From Synechocystis sp. LKSZ1 (lineage in GTDB: Bacteria; Cyanobacteriota; Cyanobacteriia; Cyanobacteriales; Microcystaceae), in NCBI RefSeq assembly GCF_040436315.1, contig NZ_AP031572.1, positions 1,426,001 to 1,490,000 of the forward strand: a DNA stretch of 64,000 nt. The letters are read 5' to 3'. The translations under genes and the position numbers were made by a program. Shown here piece by piece: positions 1-9,758 of the stretch. Each line of letters begins with the position of its first letter. Position 1 is the stretch's first letter. The notes under the pieces are model-generated. The model worked only from the letters and a program-made list of their open reading frames with translations. It was not told where the DNA came from and made no database searches.

Positions 1-49
1 GGGTGGGGTCATTTGTGTAGTTAGGTTTCAGAGATTTGGTATCACTCAT
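1..49 (-). CDS. possible partial CDS running off the left edge
   Basis: An ATG at 49-47 on the minus strand opens a frame of about 16 codons beginning MSDTKSLKPNY that reaches the window edge without a stop. It would be transcribed divergently from acnB across a 278-base gap. Too little is visible to assign a family, and I see no clear ribosome binding site. The call rests only on an open frame with a natural-looking start and composition. Confidence 0.3.
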   Translation of the reverse strand, partial: MSDTKSLKPNYTNDPT

Positions 50-327
50 TTTCTAGAACATAACCCTCTCAAGTCTTCAGAACGGTATTCAGGGCGATTC
101 TCGTGGGTGTCAAATGTTCTACAATTAGCGAATCAAGACGAACGTCTTAGGCCCAGCCCAAAGGGGTCAAAACTTAGCCAGAAAAAACAGAAGGCCCCTG
201 GTATGATTGAAAACTTATCCCGTCCCCAAAACCCCTTAGACTGGCTTGACGCGGGTGTTAGTTAGCCGGCCTAATGCCACCCGATAATAGGGATACTTCA
301 TGCTCAGATGATTTAGGAGAGAACGAG

Positions 328-2937
328 ATGCTAGCGGCATACCATCGCCACTGTGAAGAGCGGGCCCAATTGGGCATTCCCCCCCTGCCCCTGACGGCGG
401 CCCAAACCACGGAACTCTGTGAACTATTGCAGAATCCTCCCCAAGGCCTCGATGATGAACTCCTCGCCCTCCTGCGAGACCGCGTTCCCCCTGGCGTTGA
501 TGAAGCGGCCTACGTCAAGGCGGGTTTCCTGACGGCCCTGGCCAAAGGAGACTTGACCTCCCCCCTGATTACGCCTTCAGAGGCGGTAGTTCTGTTAGGG
601 ACAATGATTGGGGGCTATAATGTTCAATCCTTGGTGGCCCTGCTCCAGTCGGCGGATGATACGATTGCGGCCACGGCCGCGGCGGCCTTAACCAAAACCC
701 TCCTTGTTTTTGATGCGTTTAACGAAGTTTTAGAATTATCCCAGCACAACGCCTATGCCAAACAAGTGATTGAGAGTTGGGCCAATGGGGAATGGTTCTT
801 ACAAAAACCAGCAGTGCCTGAGAAAATTACCGTTACTGTCTTTAAGGTTCCCGGTGAAACCAACACCGATGATCTCTCGCCGGCCCCCCATGCCACGACC
901 CGGCCCGATATTCCCCTCCATGCCCTGGCTATGCTGGAGACCAAAATGCCCGAGGGCCTGGCCATCATCGCCGAATTAAAACAGAAGGTCCATCCGGTAG
1001 CCTACGTCGGCGATGTCGTGGGAACGGGGTCTTCCCGTAAGTCCGCGATTAATTCCGTGCTATGGCACATTGGCACCGATATCCCCTTTGTCCCCAATAA
1101 ACGTGCCGGGGGCTACATTCTGGGGGGTAAAATTGCGCCGATTTTCTTTAACACCGCGGAGGATTCTGGGGCCTTACCCATCGAGTGCGATGTCAGCCAG
1201 TTCCAGAACGGTGATGTGATTACCATTTATCCCTACGAGGGCAAGATTACCAACGAAGCCGGGGAAATCCTGACTACCTTTAGCCTCAAACCCGATACGA
1301 TTTTAGATGAAGTCCGGGCCGGGGGCCGTATTCCCCTCCTGATTGGCCGCAGTTTAACGGATAAAACCCGTCAGGCTCTGGGCCTTGAACCCACGACTCT
1401 CTTTGTTCGTCCCCAGGCCCCCATTGATACCGGGCACGGCTATACCCTGGCCCAGAAAATGGTCGGCAAGGCCTGCGGCTTACCGGGAGTACGACCGGGG
1501 ACGTCCTGTGAGCCGGTGATGACCACCGTCGGTTCCCAAGATACCACTGGCCCCATGACCCGAGATGAACTGAAGGAACTAGCCTGCTTGGGCTTTAGTG
1601 CAGATTTAGTCTTGCAAACTTTCTGCCATACAGCGGCCTATCCCAAACCCGTCGATATCAAGACTCACCACGAACTACCCGACTTCTTTGCGACCCGTGG
1701 TGGGGTGGCCCTGCGGCCTGGCGATGGCATTATTCATTCCTGGCTCAATCGGATGCTCCTTCCCGATACTGTGGGCACGGGCGGCGATTCCCATACCCGT
1801 TTTCCCCTGGGCATTTCCTTCCCGGCGGGCTCTGGTCTAGTGGCCTTTGCAGCAGCCTTGGGCGTGACGCCTCTGGATATGCCGGAGTCCGTTCTCGTGA
1901 AATTTACCGGCGATCTGCAACCCGGTGTTACCCTGCGGGATATTGTCAATGCCATTCCTTGGGTCGCTATGCAACAGGGCAAGCTTACCGTGGCCAAGGA
2001 AAACAAAATCAATGTCTTCAATGGCCGCATTATGGAAATGGAGGGCCTACCGGATCTAAAAGTAGAACAGGCCTTTGAGCTCACCGATGCGACCGCAGAA
2101 CGTTCCTGCTCCGGCTCTACCATCAAGCTCAGTGAAGAGACCGTAGCCGAGTATCTGCGCTCGAATATTGCCCTGATGAAAAACATGATCGCTCGGGGTT
2201 ATCAGGATGCCCGCACTCTCCTGCGCCGCATTGCCAAGATGGAACAATGGCTGGCTAATCCAGCTTTGATGCAGGCCGATGCCGATGCCGAGTATGCCGA
2301 TGTCATCGAGGTCAATTTATCGGAAATCAAAGAACCCATTGTGGCGGCCCCCAACGACCCGGATAACGTCAAGCTAATGAGCGAATGTGCTGGGGATGTT
2401 ATCGACGAAGTCTTTATCGGTTCCTGCATGACCAATATTGGTCATTACCGGGCCGCCGCCAAAATTTTGGAAGGGGCCGGTACGGTCAAGGGTCGTCTCT
2501 GGATTTGTCCCCCCACTCGCATGGATGAGCATCAACTCCGAGAGGAAGGAGTCTATGGTATTTTTGCCGCCGCTGGGGCCCGCACCGAAATGCCCGGTTG
2601 TTCCCTTTGTATGGGGAACCAGGCCCGGGTAGAAGACAATGCCACCGTTTTCTCGACCTCAACGCGCAACTTCAATAACCGCATGGGTAAAGGGGCCCGT
2701 GTTTACCTGGGGTCGGCGGAATTAGCGGCTGTTTGTGCCCTTCTGGGTAAAATTCCCACACAGGCAGAATACCAGGCCATTGTGGCGGAGAAAATTACCC
2801 CCTTTGCCGGCGACCTTTATCGCTACCTCAACTTCAACGAAATTGAGGGCTTTGAGGATGAAGGCCGGGTTATTCCCCTAGACCAAATGCCCAAGATTGA
2901 AGACCTGCTCGGAATGCCAATTTCTGCCGGCAAATAG
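328..2937 (+). CDS. acnB: aconitate hydratase B
   Basis: AcnB interconverts citrate and isocitrate through cis-aconitate in the cytosol and may also act on 2-methylisocitrate. The 869-residue product has the AcnB order: N-terminal HEAT-like domain, swivel domain ([16 protein letters not shown]), then the catalytic domains. The [4Fe-4S] ligands appear as a Cys in [11 protein letters not shown] and two in [10 protein letters not shown], with [11 protein letters not shown] also present. The frame is open further upstream (possible start 274), but family proteins begin at MLAAYHRH-like sequence. An AGGAGA at 315-320, seven bases before the ATG at 328, supports this start. The length fits the roughly 865-residue family norm. 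It is monocistronic, followed by a palindromic repeat. Confidence 0.96.
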   Translation: MLAAYHRHCEERAQLGIPPLPLTAAQTTELCELLQNPPQGLDDELLALLRDRVPPGVDEAAYVKAGFLTALAKGDLTSPLITPSEAVVLLGTMIGGYNVQSLVALLQSADDTIAATAAAALTKTLLVFDAFNEVLELSQHNAYAKQVIESWANGEWFLQKPAVPEKITVTVFKVPGETNTDDLSPAPHATTRPDIPLHALAMLETKMPEGLAIIAELKQKVHPVAYVGDVVGTGSSRKSAINSVLWHIGTDIPFVPNKRAGGYILGGKIAPIFFNTAEDSGALPIECDVSQFQNGDVITIYPYEGKITNEAGEILTTFSLKPDTILDEVRAGGRIPLLIGRSLTDKTRQALGLEPTTLFVRPQAPIDTGHGYTLAQKMVGKACGLPGVRPGTSCEPVMTTVGSQDTTGPMTRDELKELACLGFSADLVLQTFCHTAAYPKPVDIKTHHELPDFFATRGGVALRPGDGIIHSWLNRMLLPDTVGTGGDSHTRFPLGISFPAGSGLVAFAAALGVTPLDMPESVLVKFTGDLQPGVTLRDIVNAIPWVAMQQGKLTVAKENKINVFNGRIMEMEGLPDLKVEQAFELTDATAERSCSGSTIKLSEETVAEYLRSNIALMKNMIARGYQDARTLLRRIAKMEQWLANPALMQADADAEYADVIEVNLSEIKEPIVAAPNDPDNVKLMSECAGDVIDEVFIGSCMTNIGHYRAAAKILEGAGTVKGRLWICPPTRMDEHQLREEGVYGIFAAAGARTEMPGCSLCMGNQARVEDNATVFSTSTRNFNNRMGKGARVYLGSAELAAVCALLGKIPTQAEYQAIVAEKITPFAGDLYRYLNFNEIEGFEDEGRVIPLDQMPKIEDLLGMPISAGK

Positions 2938-3487
<550 letters not shown>

Positions 3488-3545
3488 AATCCTGGTTTTC
3501 TGCTCGTAATTATTCTGGTTCTATCAAATACCTTTTAAACCATCG

Positions 3546-3580
3546 CAGGGGGGACTGAACTCAGTCCTCCCTGTCTCTTA
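3546..3580 (+). terminator. hairpin terminator after psaC
   Basis: A 12-bp stem, 3546-3557 with 3562-3573, closes over the four-base loop AACT and contains one G-U pair. It is followed by TCTCTT, a weak U-rich tail. Its position 58 bases after the psaC stop suggests termination or 3' end stabilisation of the highly expressed psaC mRNA. Confidence 0.6.
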
Positions 3581-3622
3581 ATAGGCTAGGATAGATCGTT
3601 GCCGACTCTGTGATTCAAATTG

Positions 3623-3850
3623 ATGCAAAAACGTCCTAACCTTGACCCCTCCCAGATCATGTACCGCGCTGAGGAGTTATTGAATGCGGCCTCTAATCGT
3701 TATCATATTACCGTTTTAGTGGCCCAGCGGGCCAAACGCCGCCGCTACGAAGACATGGATAGTATCGACGACCCCATGATGAAACCCACGATTCGGGCCA
3801 TCATAGAAATGTCGGATGAATTGACTCAGCCTGAAATTATTAGCGATTAG
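3623..3850 (+). CDS. rpoZ: RNA polymerase omega subunit
   Basis: Omega assists assembly of beta-prime into RNA polymerase. The 75-residue product starts MQKRPNLD and contains the cyanobacterial omega signature: the IMYRAEELL and NAASNRY region, [17 protein letters not shown] and the [14 protein letters not shown] tail. A TTG one codon upstream (3620) is in frame, but family proteins start at the ATG. It is followed 11 bases later by an unknown membrane-anchored protein and then a DUF1818 gene, and these probably share a transcript. Confidence 0.95.
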   Translation: MQKRPNLDPSQIMYRAEELLNAASNRYHITVLVAQRAKRRRYEDMDSIDDPMMKPTIRAIIEMSDELTQPEIISD

Positions 3851-3861
3851 GATAGGTTGTT

Positions 3862-4470
3862 ATGGGATTATCGGATCGCTGGCGACGTTGGGGATTAGGG
3901 CTATTGGCTGGTTGTTTATTGGTACTACTAGGCCATGGTATGGTGCTCGGCCTCCGGGCCCAAGTCCCATCCTCTCCGCAGGGGAGTTTAACCGTGGAAG
4001 CCATCGCTGCTCAAATCTATACCCAGGTTCCAGCGATTCCCCTAGAAAACCAGTACCTACGGGCAGATAATGGTGCAGTTGATCCTGAGCATACCTTGCT
4101 TAGTCGTCTGATTCGTTACCATCGCGACGTGACCAAGCGACCGACTCGTTACCGCTTCGATTGGAAACTAACCCTAGCCGATTATTTGGGGATTAATGAA
4201 CCCATGAAGCCCGAGACCTATCCTGGCAATTTGACGCTCAAGAGTAACCCCTTCGAAAAAGACATCCAGGCCATCCGTTCTCTCAACCGTAAACAGCGGG
4301 AAGCCCTTGTTGATCTGCTGGTTCAAGCCTTTAAACCCGTTGTCGATCCTGCCCAGAAGGCCCCAGTCGTACCTCAGCCCTCAGCGACCCCCGCTCCAAC
4401 TCCCACCGTTGTTGACCCGACTAAACCCGTACTTTCCAAGCCTGGTGATGCCCAGTTGCTCCTACCCTAG
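3862..4470 (+). CDS. conserved cyanobacterial protein with N-terminal membrane anchor
   Basis: This 202-residue protein has one hydrophobic segment near residues 12-33 (GLGLLAGCLLVLLGHGMVLG), likely a signal peptide or anchor. A soluble domain of about 120 residues follows, with basic and aromatic stretches such as YHRDVTKRPTRYRFDWKL. The Pro/Thr/Val-rich tail (PQPSATPAPTPTVV) looks disordered. I recognise no catalytic motif; it resembles uncharacterised proteins conserved in cyanobacteria. It lies 11 bases after rpoZ and 2 bases before the DUF1818 gene, suggesting co-transcription. Function is unknown. Confidence 0.8.
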   Translation: MGLSDRWRRWGLGLLAGCLLVLLGHGMVLGLRAQVPSSPQGSLTVEAIAAQIYTQVPAIPLENQYLRADNGAVDPEHTLLSRLIRYHRDVTKRPTRYRFDWKLTLADYLGINEPMKPETYPGNLTLKSNPFEKDIQAIRSLNRKQREALVDLLVQAFKPVVDPAQKAPVVPQPSATPAPTPTVVDPTKPVLSKPGDAQLLLP

Positions 4471-4472
4471 CG

Positions 4473-4856
4473 ATGTTCCAGCGTTTGATTCAGGAAGGAG
4501 AGGGATGGCGTTTAGGGTTTGACCCGAGGGCCTCTCTCTACGTTGGCCTGGTGGCCGGTTCGGATTGGGCTATGGAGTTAACTGGGCCAGAATTCACTGA
4601 CCTGCTCCGACTAGTACGGCAATTAGAGGATACCATGCAGTCTATGGCAGCAGAATTAATGGAGGAAGAACGTCTCAGTTGTGAGGCGGATAGTGACCTC
4701 CTCTGGCTAGAAGCAGAGGGCTTTCCTCATTGTTACCGTCTCCGCCTCATTTTGAATCAGGGCCGACGCTGTGAAGGGGCCTGGCCAGAAACCGTTGTCC
4801 CAGAGGTTATCGAAGCGCTCCAATATTTTGCAGAACTGCTGCTAACAGGCTCGTAA
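4473..4856 (+). CDS. DUF1818 family protein
   Basis: The 127-residue protein contains [11 protein letters not shown] near the N-terminus and [12 protein letters not shown], the hallmarks of the cyanobacterial DUF1818 family of about 120 residues with no known biochemical role. No signal peptide or membrane segment is visible. It closes the rpoZ cluster. Its last 50 bases overlap the 3' end of purQ on the opposite strand, so both C-termini are coded by the same DNA. Confidence 0.85.
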   Translation: MFQRLIQEGEGWRLGFDPRASLYVGLVAGSDWAMELTGPEFTDLLRLVRQLEDTMQSMAAELMEEERLSCEADSDLLWLEAEGFPHCYRLRLILNQGRRCEGAWPETVVPEVIEALQYFAELLLTGS

Positions 4857-5520
4857 ATAGTGGAGAGCCATCGGTGTAGGTGAGTTGGGAATCAGCGGCC
4901 CGTTCCGGATGGGGCATCATCCCCAGGACATTTCCTTGCTCATTCACGATGCCCGCAATGGCCTGGAGGGAACCATTGGGATTGGCCTCAGCGGTGACTT
5001 GTCCAGCGGCATTGGTGTAGCGAAAAACAATTTGGCCCTGGTCTTCGAGGGATTTTAAGGTGTCTTCATCAGCATAGTAACGGCCCTCTCCATGGGCAAT
5101 GGGCAGGGTAATCACCTGGCCCGCCGTGTATTGTTTTGTCCAGGCCAGGGCCGCATTTTCTACTCGTAGGGGCACCTGGTCACAGATAAAGTGGAGGTCA
5201 CGGTTCCGAATCAGAGCACCGGGCAGGAGGCCAACTTCAGTCAGAATTTGAAAACCATTACAGATACCCAGGATGTATTTGCCCCGGCGGGCGTGCGCCA
5301 CAATAGCCGACATCACTGGAGAAAAGCGAGCAATGGCCCCACAGCGGAGATAATCCCCATAGCTAAAACCACCGGGAATGACGACTACATCAATGTCGCT
5401 CAGATCCGTTTCCTGGTGCCACAGGTAGCGAGTGGGTTGCTGGAGCAGGCCTTGGGTGACAAGGGCCACATCTCGGTCACAGTTAGACCCCGGGAAGACG
5501 ACAATACCGAATTTCACCAT
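4807..5520 (-). CDS. purQ: phosphoribosylformylglycinamidine synthase, glutaminase subunit PurQ
   Basis: PurQ supplies ammonia from glutamine to PurL in the fourth step of purine synthesis. The 237 residues start [17 protein letters not shown] and show the class I amidotransferase nucleophile in [18 protein letters not shown] and the partner His/Glu in MMPHPERA, so the glutaminase triad appears complete. It is slightly longer than the usual 220-230 residues; the extra C-terminal tail overlaps the convergent DUF1818 gene by 50 bases. purS lies 112 bases upstream on the same strand, matching the usual PurS/PurQ pairing. Confidence 0.97.
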   Translation of the reverse strand: MVKFGIVVFPGSNCDRDVALVTQGLLQQPTRYLWHQETDLSDIDVVVIPGGFSYGDYLRCGAIARFSPVMSAIVAHARRGKYILGICNGFQILTEVGLLPGALIRNRDLHFICDQVPLRVENAALAWTKQYTAGQVITLPIAHGEGRYYADEDTLKSLEDQGQIVFRYTNAAGQVTAEANPNGSLQAIAGIVNEQGNVLGMMPHPERAADSQLTYTDGSPLFTSLLAAVLQNIGALR

Positions 5521-5632
5521 GACTAGGACTTAAAACCTATGTGTAATGTTTGCTGCTGTCTCCTCTGTATTCCTAGGAGATTGCTCAAGGCTGACCTGGG
5601 CACGAGGGACAAGGAACTCTACCTCCCCCTAC

Positions 5633-5890
5633 TTAGAGAGGCGCTACCTCAAACCGATAATTTTCGATCACAGTGTTGGCCAGCAATTGGTCACACATTT
5701 GATCCAGTTGTTGTTCGGCGGTTGCGAGGTCAGGGGCCTGAAGCGTTAATTCAATATATTTACCAATTCTGACTTGCTCTATACCGCTATAACCCAGGTG
5801 ATTGAGGCCCGTTTGGACGGCAGTACCAGCAGGATCCAGAACGGAGGGACGGAGGGTGACATAGATACGACACTGATATTTTTGATTCAT
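5633..5890 (-). CDS. purS: phosphoribosylformylglycinamidine synthase subunit PurS
   Basis: PurS bridges PurQ and the small form of PurL in the FGAM synthase complex. From the ATG at 5890 the protein is 85 residues (MNQKYQCRIYVTLRPSVLDPAG), matching the family length and its conserved N-terminal strand. An in-frame upstream start at 5941 would add 17 atypical residues, so it is not used. The domain has the expected GIEQVRIGKYIEL core. purQ follows on the same strand after 112 bases. Confidence 0.93.
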   Translation of the reverse strand: MNQKYQCRIYVTLRPSVLDPAGTAVQTGLNHLGYSGIEQVRIGKYIELTLQAPDLATAEQQLDQMCDQLLANTVIENYRFEVAPL

Positions 5891-5959
5891 CGCAAAGGAG
5901 GCCAGGGACGCTATAGTCCATCCTCTCCCAGAAGGTAGCAAACCGCAAGGAATCCTGCA

Positions 5960-7915
5960 CTACCAGACTTCGATGGGAATTTGGGGGCGAACTTTGACGC
6001 GGATCAAGACCCCGGTTAGATTATCGTGACCATTGTATTCATTGGCAAATTCCATCAACTTGCGCAGGCCGCGTTCTAGATCCTGGCTCGAGCTCAGCAG
6101 GGGAAGAAGATAGGTCTCCCAATAACTTTCTAGGAGATCATTGTCAGAAATGCCATCGGAGCAGAGTAAGAGCAGGCTATCTTCCTCCAATTCCAGTAGT
6201 CGAATATCGGGTTGAACAAAGGCATTATCGTGGGGCCCCAGGGCCTGAGTAAGTTGATAGGCATCGGGTCGGGAGTAGGCGATCACGGGGTCGAGGCCAT
6301 TCTGAATGGCTTGCTGGCCCACTTCATGGTCAATGGTTAACTGTTCCAGGCCACTTTTACGGGTCACGCGATAGATACGGCTATCCCCAACATGGGCAAT
6401 AGCAACGGTATTGTCTTGGATCAGGGCCATGACCATGGTCGTTCCCATCCGACCACTGCCAGAGCTGGCATTAGCCTGATTAATGGTGTAGATGGCCTGA
6501 TTAGCTAGGGCAATGGCCTCACTAATTTGAGTTGTACTGGGAAATTGGTCTTGCCAATGGTGGCGGAAGAATTCCTGGAGGGTTTTTACCGCCAACTCAC
6601 TGGCCACTTCTCCGGCCGCATGGCCCCCCATGCCATCACAAACAATATACACTCCCCTAGCCTTGACGGTCTTGCCATGGTTGTTGCGACACACGTCGAG
6701 CTGAGTACTGACCCCAAAATAGTCTTCATTATGGGCACGCTTCGTTCCCCGATCGGTATAGCCCGCTTCACTAAGACTCATGAGTTGCATCGGTAATACC
6801 GCCGTTGGCAGGTCATCCACCTCTTCGTCTAGGTTGAGATTGGTATCGGGAATAGTGCTAGGAGACTCATTGAAACTGCTTTCTTCTTCCTGGATAGCCT
6901 CGAAATCAGCAAAAATATCAGGAGGATTCGCTGACGTCGGCTCGTCATCCGGCTCGGGTTCTAGGTGGTTGACCAAGACCTCAATGGCCGCTAAGGCCCC
7001 GTCAACATTGTTATCCTCAGCTTCAATCAATTGCTCCAGAATGGCCAAAAAACTAGGGGGCAAAACCTGGGGCGGTTGAGTAAATTGTGTCTTCAATTGC
7101 TGGGCGAAATCTCCTAGGGTCGGGGGAGGAGTGGGATCGGCATAGAGGCGGATCAAGGCTAAATTTTGGTCTTCATCAATGCGGATATTCTCAGACGTCA
7201 ATAGGCTTTGAGCAAAACCCAGCGGGGCCAAAGCCTTCCACAGGAGAAGACCTTGGTTAATCCAAAAAACCAGTTGCAGAATGGGTAACCCTTCGTGTTG
7301 GAGGCATTCCTCCAACAAGGGCCAACGGTGACGGTCTAGCAGGAGGACAAACTCAGAATTCCCTTCACTCCAAGCATCGTAGACCTCCGGCAACTTCGGC
7401 CCTAACTCCCGGAGCTTAAAGTAGGGAAGGGCCGAGACGGGAAGACCGAGATTTTGCCAGAGGGGATCGGCCAAAACCTCCTCTGTGGTCAAATTGGGAA
7501 TGCGCTCTAGGAGGCTAGCGGCCTGGGAAAGCAAAATTTTCAAAATTGAAGGCTGGAGGGGCTGACAATCCACTACTTGGCTGACAAGCTGACGATTAGC
7601 TGGATCTAGGTCTAGACAAGGGATGGTGTCGCTATTTTCGGACATCCGAAAGATGCGGTAGCGCTGGCCAATATCAATATGGCCTTCGTACAGTTCTAAA
7701 CAATCGGGAGTAAATTCCCTCTCAAGGTGGGTTGTGTGAAAGAGAATAGTCAAAATTTTCCCTGTAACGGCCCCACAGTTCCCGCAGAGAGCCTCGCTTA
7801 ACAGCACATTATTGCCACAGTCAGGGCAAGGGTAATGTGTTAAGGATGTACCACACTTTTGACAGAAATGATTGCGATTGGGGTTTTCGGAGTGACACTG
7901 GGGACAAATGAGCAT
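5960..7915 (-). CDS. zinc-ribbon, pseudokinase-like and PP2C phosphatase fusion
   Basis: This 651-residue protein probably dephosphorylates Ser/Thr-phosphoproteins. Residues 4-47 hold two zinc ribbons (Cys 4, 7, 18, 21 and 30, 33, 44, 47). Residues 385-645 form a PP2C domain with the metal-binding motifs RAHNED (393-398), CDGMGGH (426-432), MGTTMV, HVGDSRIY and CSDGISD. The 250-residue middle region weakly resembles a degenerate protein kinase: LLTSENIRIDEDQNLALIRLY sits where a catalytic loop and Mg-binding strand would be, but HRD and DFG are absent. An acidic linker (about 320-370) joins the parts. It is transcribed alone. Substrates are unknown; the nearest kinases are 12-15 kb away. Confidence 0.88.
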   Translation of the reverse strand: MLICPQCHSENPNRNHFCQKCGTSLTHYPCPDCGNNVLLSEALCGNCGAVTGKILTILFHTTHLEREFTPDCLELYEGHIDIGQRYRIFRMSENSDTIPCLDLDPANRQLVSQVVDCQPLQPSILKILLSQAASLLERIPNLTTEEVLADPLWQNLGLPVSALPYFKLRELGPKLPEVYDAWSEGNSEFVLLLDRHRWPLLEECLQHEGLPILQLVFWINQGLLLWKALAPLGFAQSLLTSENIRIDEDQNLALIRLYADPTPPPTLGDFAQQLKTQFTQPPQVLPPSFLAILEQLIEAEDNNVDGALAAIEVLVNHLEPEPDDEPTSANPPDIFADFEAIQEEESSFNESPSTIPDTNLNLDEEVDDLPTAVLPMQLMSLSEAGYTDRGTKRAHNEDYFGVSTQLDVCRNNHGKTVKARGVYIVCDGMGGHAAGEVASELAVKTLQEFFRHHWQDQFPSTTQISEAIALANQAIYTINQANASSGSGRMGTTMVMALIQDNTVAIAHVGDSRIYRVTRKSGLEQLTIDHEVGQQAIQNGLDPVIAYSRPDAYQLTQALGPHDNAFVQPDIRLLELEEDSLLLLCSDGISDNDLLESYWETYLLPLLSSSQDLERGLRKLMEFANEYNGHDNLTGVLIRVKVRPQIPIEVW

Positions 7916-8217
7916 AGGTCAGGCCAGGGACAGGGAATAAGCAAAGTAGCAGACAGCAACCACTGCTGGTTAGTCCTATTCATTGTCGGCGATACTTTCC
8001 AAAATTCCCATTAATTATTATGAACTATTTTTTGAACCAGTTTATCGCTATATTCTGGAAGGGCCACGATGGTCGATGAGCCTAAATCCCGCTTGAGAAA
8101 ACAGGGCTGATATCTAGCCTTTGGGTATTTATCCGTCTGGGCCAGCTTCCCGCAGAATAGTAAGGGAAGGGGAGGCCTCCTCCCGTGGCCGTACATACGA
8201 GGTGAATAACTCAACCG
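7916..8217. other. intergenic region between divergent PP2C and nspC genes
   Basis: These 302 bases must hold both promoters. A GGGGAGGCCTCCTCCC near-palindrome at about 8169-8184 lies 35 bases before nspC. A 67-codon minus-strand frame (8214-8011) has basic, low-complexity composition and no recognisable family, so I do not call it a gene. Confidence 0.5.
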
Positions 8218-9360
8218 ATGCTAACCGAAGCACAATTAAACCAAATCCCGTCGCCCTGCTACGTCATGGAAGCCGCCAAGCTAGCCCATAACCTGAGTAT
8301 TTTCGAGCGTGTCCAGAACGAAGCCCCAGTAGAGGTCATGCTGGCCCTGAAGGGATTTGCTCTGTTCCATAGTTTTCCCTTGATGCGCTCTGTGTTGGCC
8401 GGTGCCTCCGCCAGCTCCCTCTGGGAGGCCCAACTCGCGGCGGAAGAATTCGGCAAGGAAGTTCATGTCTATGCCCCAGCCTATCGGGCCCAGGATTTAC
8501 CGGCCATTGTTCCCCTGGCCACCCACATTACCTTTAATTCCCTTACCCAGTACGAACGCTTTGCGCCGCTCCTCGCCCAGGGCCAAGCCAAGGCCGGCCT
8601 ACGGATTAACCCCGAGTATTCCCCCGTGCAAACCGCGCTCTACAATCCCTGTGTGCCGGGTTCTCGCTTGGGAGTCCGGGCCAAACAACTGGGCGAAAAA
8701 CTGCCGCCGGGGATTACGGGTTTCCTCTCTCATAATCTTTGTGAAAGCGACTCTTTTGCCCTGGAAAAAACCCTCAGCCAGATTGAACAATTATTTGGCC
8801 CATGGTTGGAGCAGATCCATTGGCTGAATCTTGGGGGAGGACACTTAATGACCCGTCAGGACTACCAAGTAGATCATGCAATCCAGGTACTTCAGGCTTT
8901 TAACCAGCGCCATCCCCACCTCCGGCTCATTCTCGAACCCGGTTCGGCCATCGTTTGGGAAACGGGATTTTTAGTCAGCACCGTGGAAGACCTGATCCCG
9001 ACCCCAGATTTTACCCACGTTATGCTCGATGTTTCCTTTACGGCCCACATGCCCGATTGCCTAGAGATGCCCTACCAGCCAAGGATTAGGGGCTCCCATC
9101 TTCCTCAGACGGGCGACCTTTGTTACCGTCTAGGAGGGTCTAGTTGTTTAGCCGGAGACTTCCTGGGAGACTACGCCTTTGCCCAGCCGCTCCAGATTGG
9201 AGACCGGCTTATTTTTGAAGATATGATGCACTATACCCTGGTGAAAACCACGATGTTTAATGGTGTTCCCCACCCTGCCATTGGCCTCTGGCAAATCGAC
9301 AATACCTTTAAGCTCTGGCGAGAATTTACCTACCAAGATTACCGTAGCCGCATGGGCTAA
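8218..9360 (+). CDS. nspC: carboxynorspermidine decarboxylase
   Basis: NspC is a PLP enzyme that decarboxylates carboxynorspermidine or carboxyspermidine to the triamine. The 380 residues start with IPSPCYVMEAAKL. Family features are the PLP lysine context MLALKGFALFHSF, the loop HNLCESDSF, the glycine motif WLNLGGGH, the LILEPGSAI motif, and the C-terminal substrate-side motif GGSSCLAGDFLGDY. Length fits the family. Its usual partner, carboxynorspermidine synthase, is not in this window. The start is the first ATG and agrees with the family N-terminus. Confidence 0.92.
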   Translation: MLTEAQLNQIPSPCYVMEAAKLAHNLSIFERVQNEAPVEVMLALKGFALFHSFPLMRSVLAGASASSLWEAQLAAEEFGKEVHVYAPAYRAQDLPAIVPLATHITFNSLTQYERFAPLLAQGQAKAGLRINPEYSPVQTALYNPCVPGSRLGVRAKQLGEKLPPGITGFLSHNLCESDSFALEKTLSQIEQLFGPWLEQIHWLNLGGGHLMTRQDYQVDHAIQVLQAFNQRHPHLRLILEPGSAIVWETGFLVSTVEDLIPTPDFTHVMLDVSFTAHMPDCLEMPYQPRIRGSHLPQTGDLCYRLGGSSCLAGDFLGDYAFAQPLQIGDRLIFEDMMHYTLVKTTMFNGVPHPAIGLWQIDNTFKLWREFTYQDYRSRMG

Positions 9361-9758
9361 GAAAATACAAAGAAATGTAACAAAATAGGCAAGCATCTTT
9401 CCCTTCTCTGGGGTGAATGTTATCTTAATAACAGGTACAAGGAAGGCGATCAAGAAAGCCAACCCAACCCCCGAGTCTAGAGCCTGTACCTGTTCTGCTC
9501 GACTCCCACAGTATTTTATTCCCTGCATCACCCAAACACGATGGTTGTGTTTTCACCCTCTTCCCTAGGGGAATTAGGTTGATGATGAACCAAGACCATA
9601 CCAGATAATTGAGTTAGTTTGTGATGCTTTGATTTTGATTCAAAGTACTGTGCTACCAGTAAACCTTGTTATTCGTGTTTGCATTCCACCTTGTTGTTTT
9701 TTGGAGCTTAATTCATTTGCCTACTGATTAGCCCGCCTCCCTAGGCGGGTTCACTGTT
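9361..9758. other. 398-base intergenic region with several inverted repeats
   Basis: No protein-coding frame is convincing here. Three structures stand out: a long stem 9430-9442 with 9483-9494 (12 pairs with one bulged A), a small ATGGT/ACCAT-closed element at about 9540-9600 containing TTCCCTAGGGGAA, and a 7-bp GC stem at 9732-9749. Together they could be a non-coding RNA ending at the last hairpin, or the nspC 3' UTR. I could not match it to an RNA family by eye. Confidence 0.4.
9732..9758. terminator. hairpin between convergent transcripts
   Basis: CCCGCCT (9732-9738) pairs with AGGCGGG (9743-9749) over a CCCT loop, and on the plus strand TTCACTGTTTT follows. It lies just past the stop of the minus-strand ABC ATPase, so it could serve as a bidirectional terminator for that gene and for plus-strand transcripts from nspC. 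Confidence 0.5.

Noticed and set aside
8011-8214. 67-codon minus-strand ORF in the PP2C/nspC intergenic region
   Set aside because: Composition is basic and Pro/Leu-rich, there is no ribosome binding site and no recognisable family; it overlaps the nspC promoter region.
9148-9531. 127-codon minus-strand ORF with a hydrophobic stretch overlapping the nspC 3' end
   Set aside because: Half of it is antisense to conserved nspC codons; the hydrophobic look comes from AT-rich reading of the spacer, with no start signal.
9540-9600. Possible cobalamin riboswitch on the minus strand (GGGAAGAGGGTGAAAA-like block)
   Set aside because: It resembles only one segment of the B12 box region; the conserved GCCACTG and other core elements are absent and the downstream gene is not oriented to be controlled.
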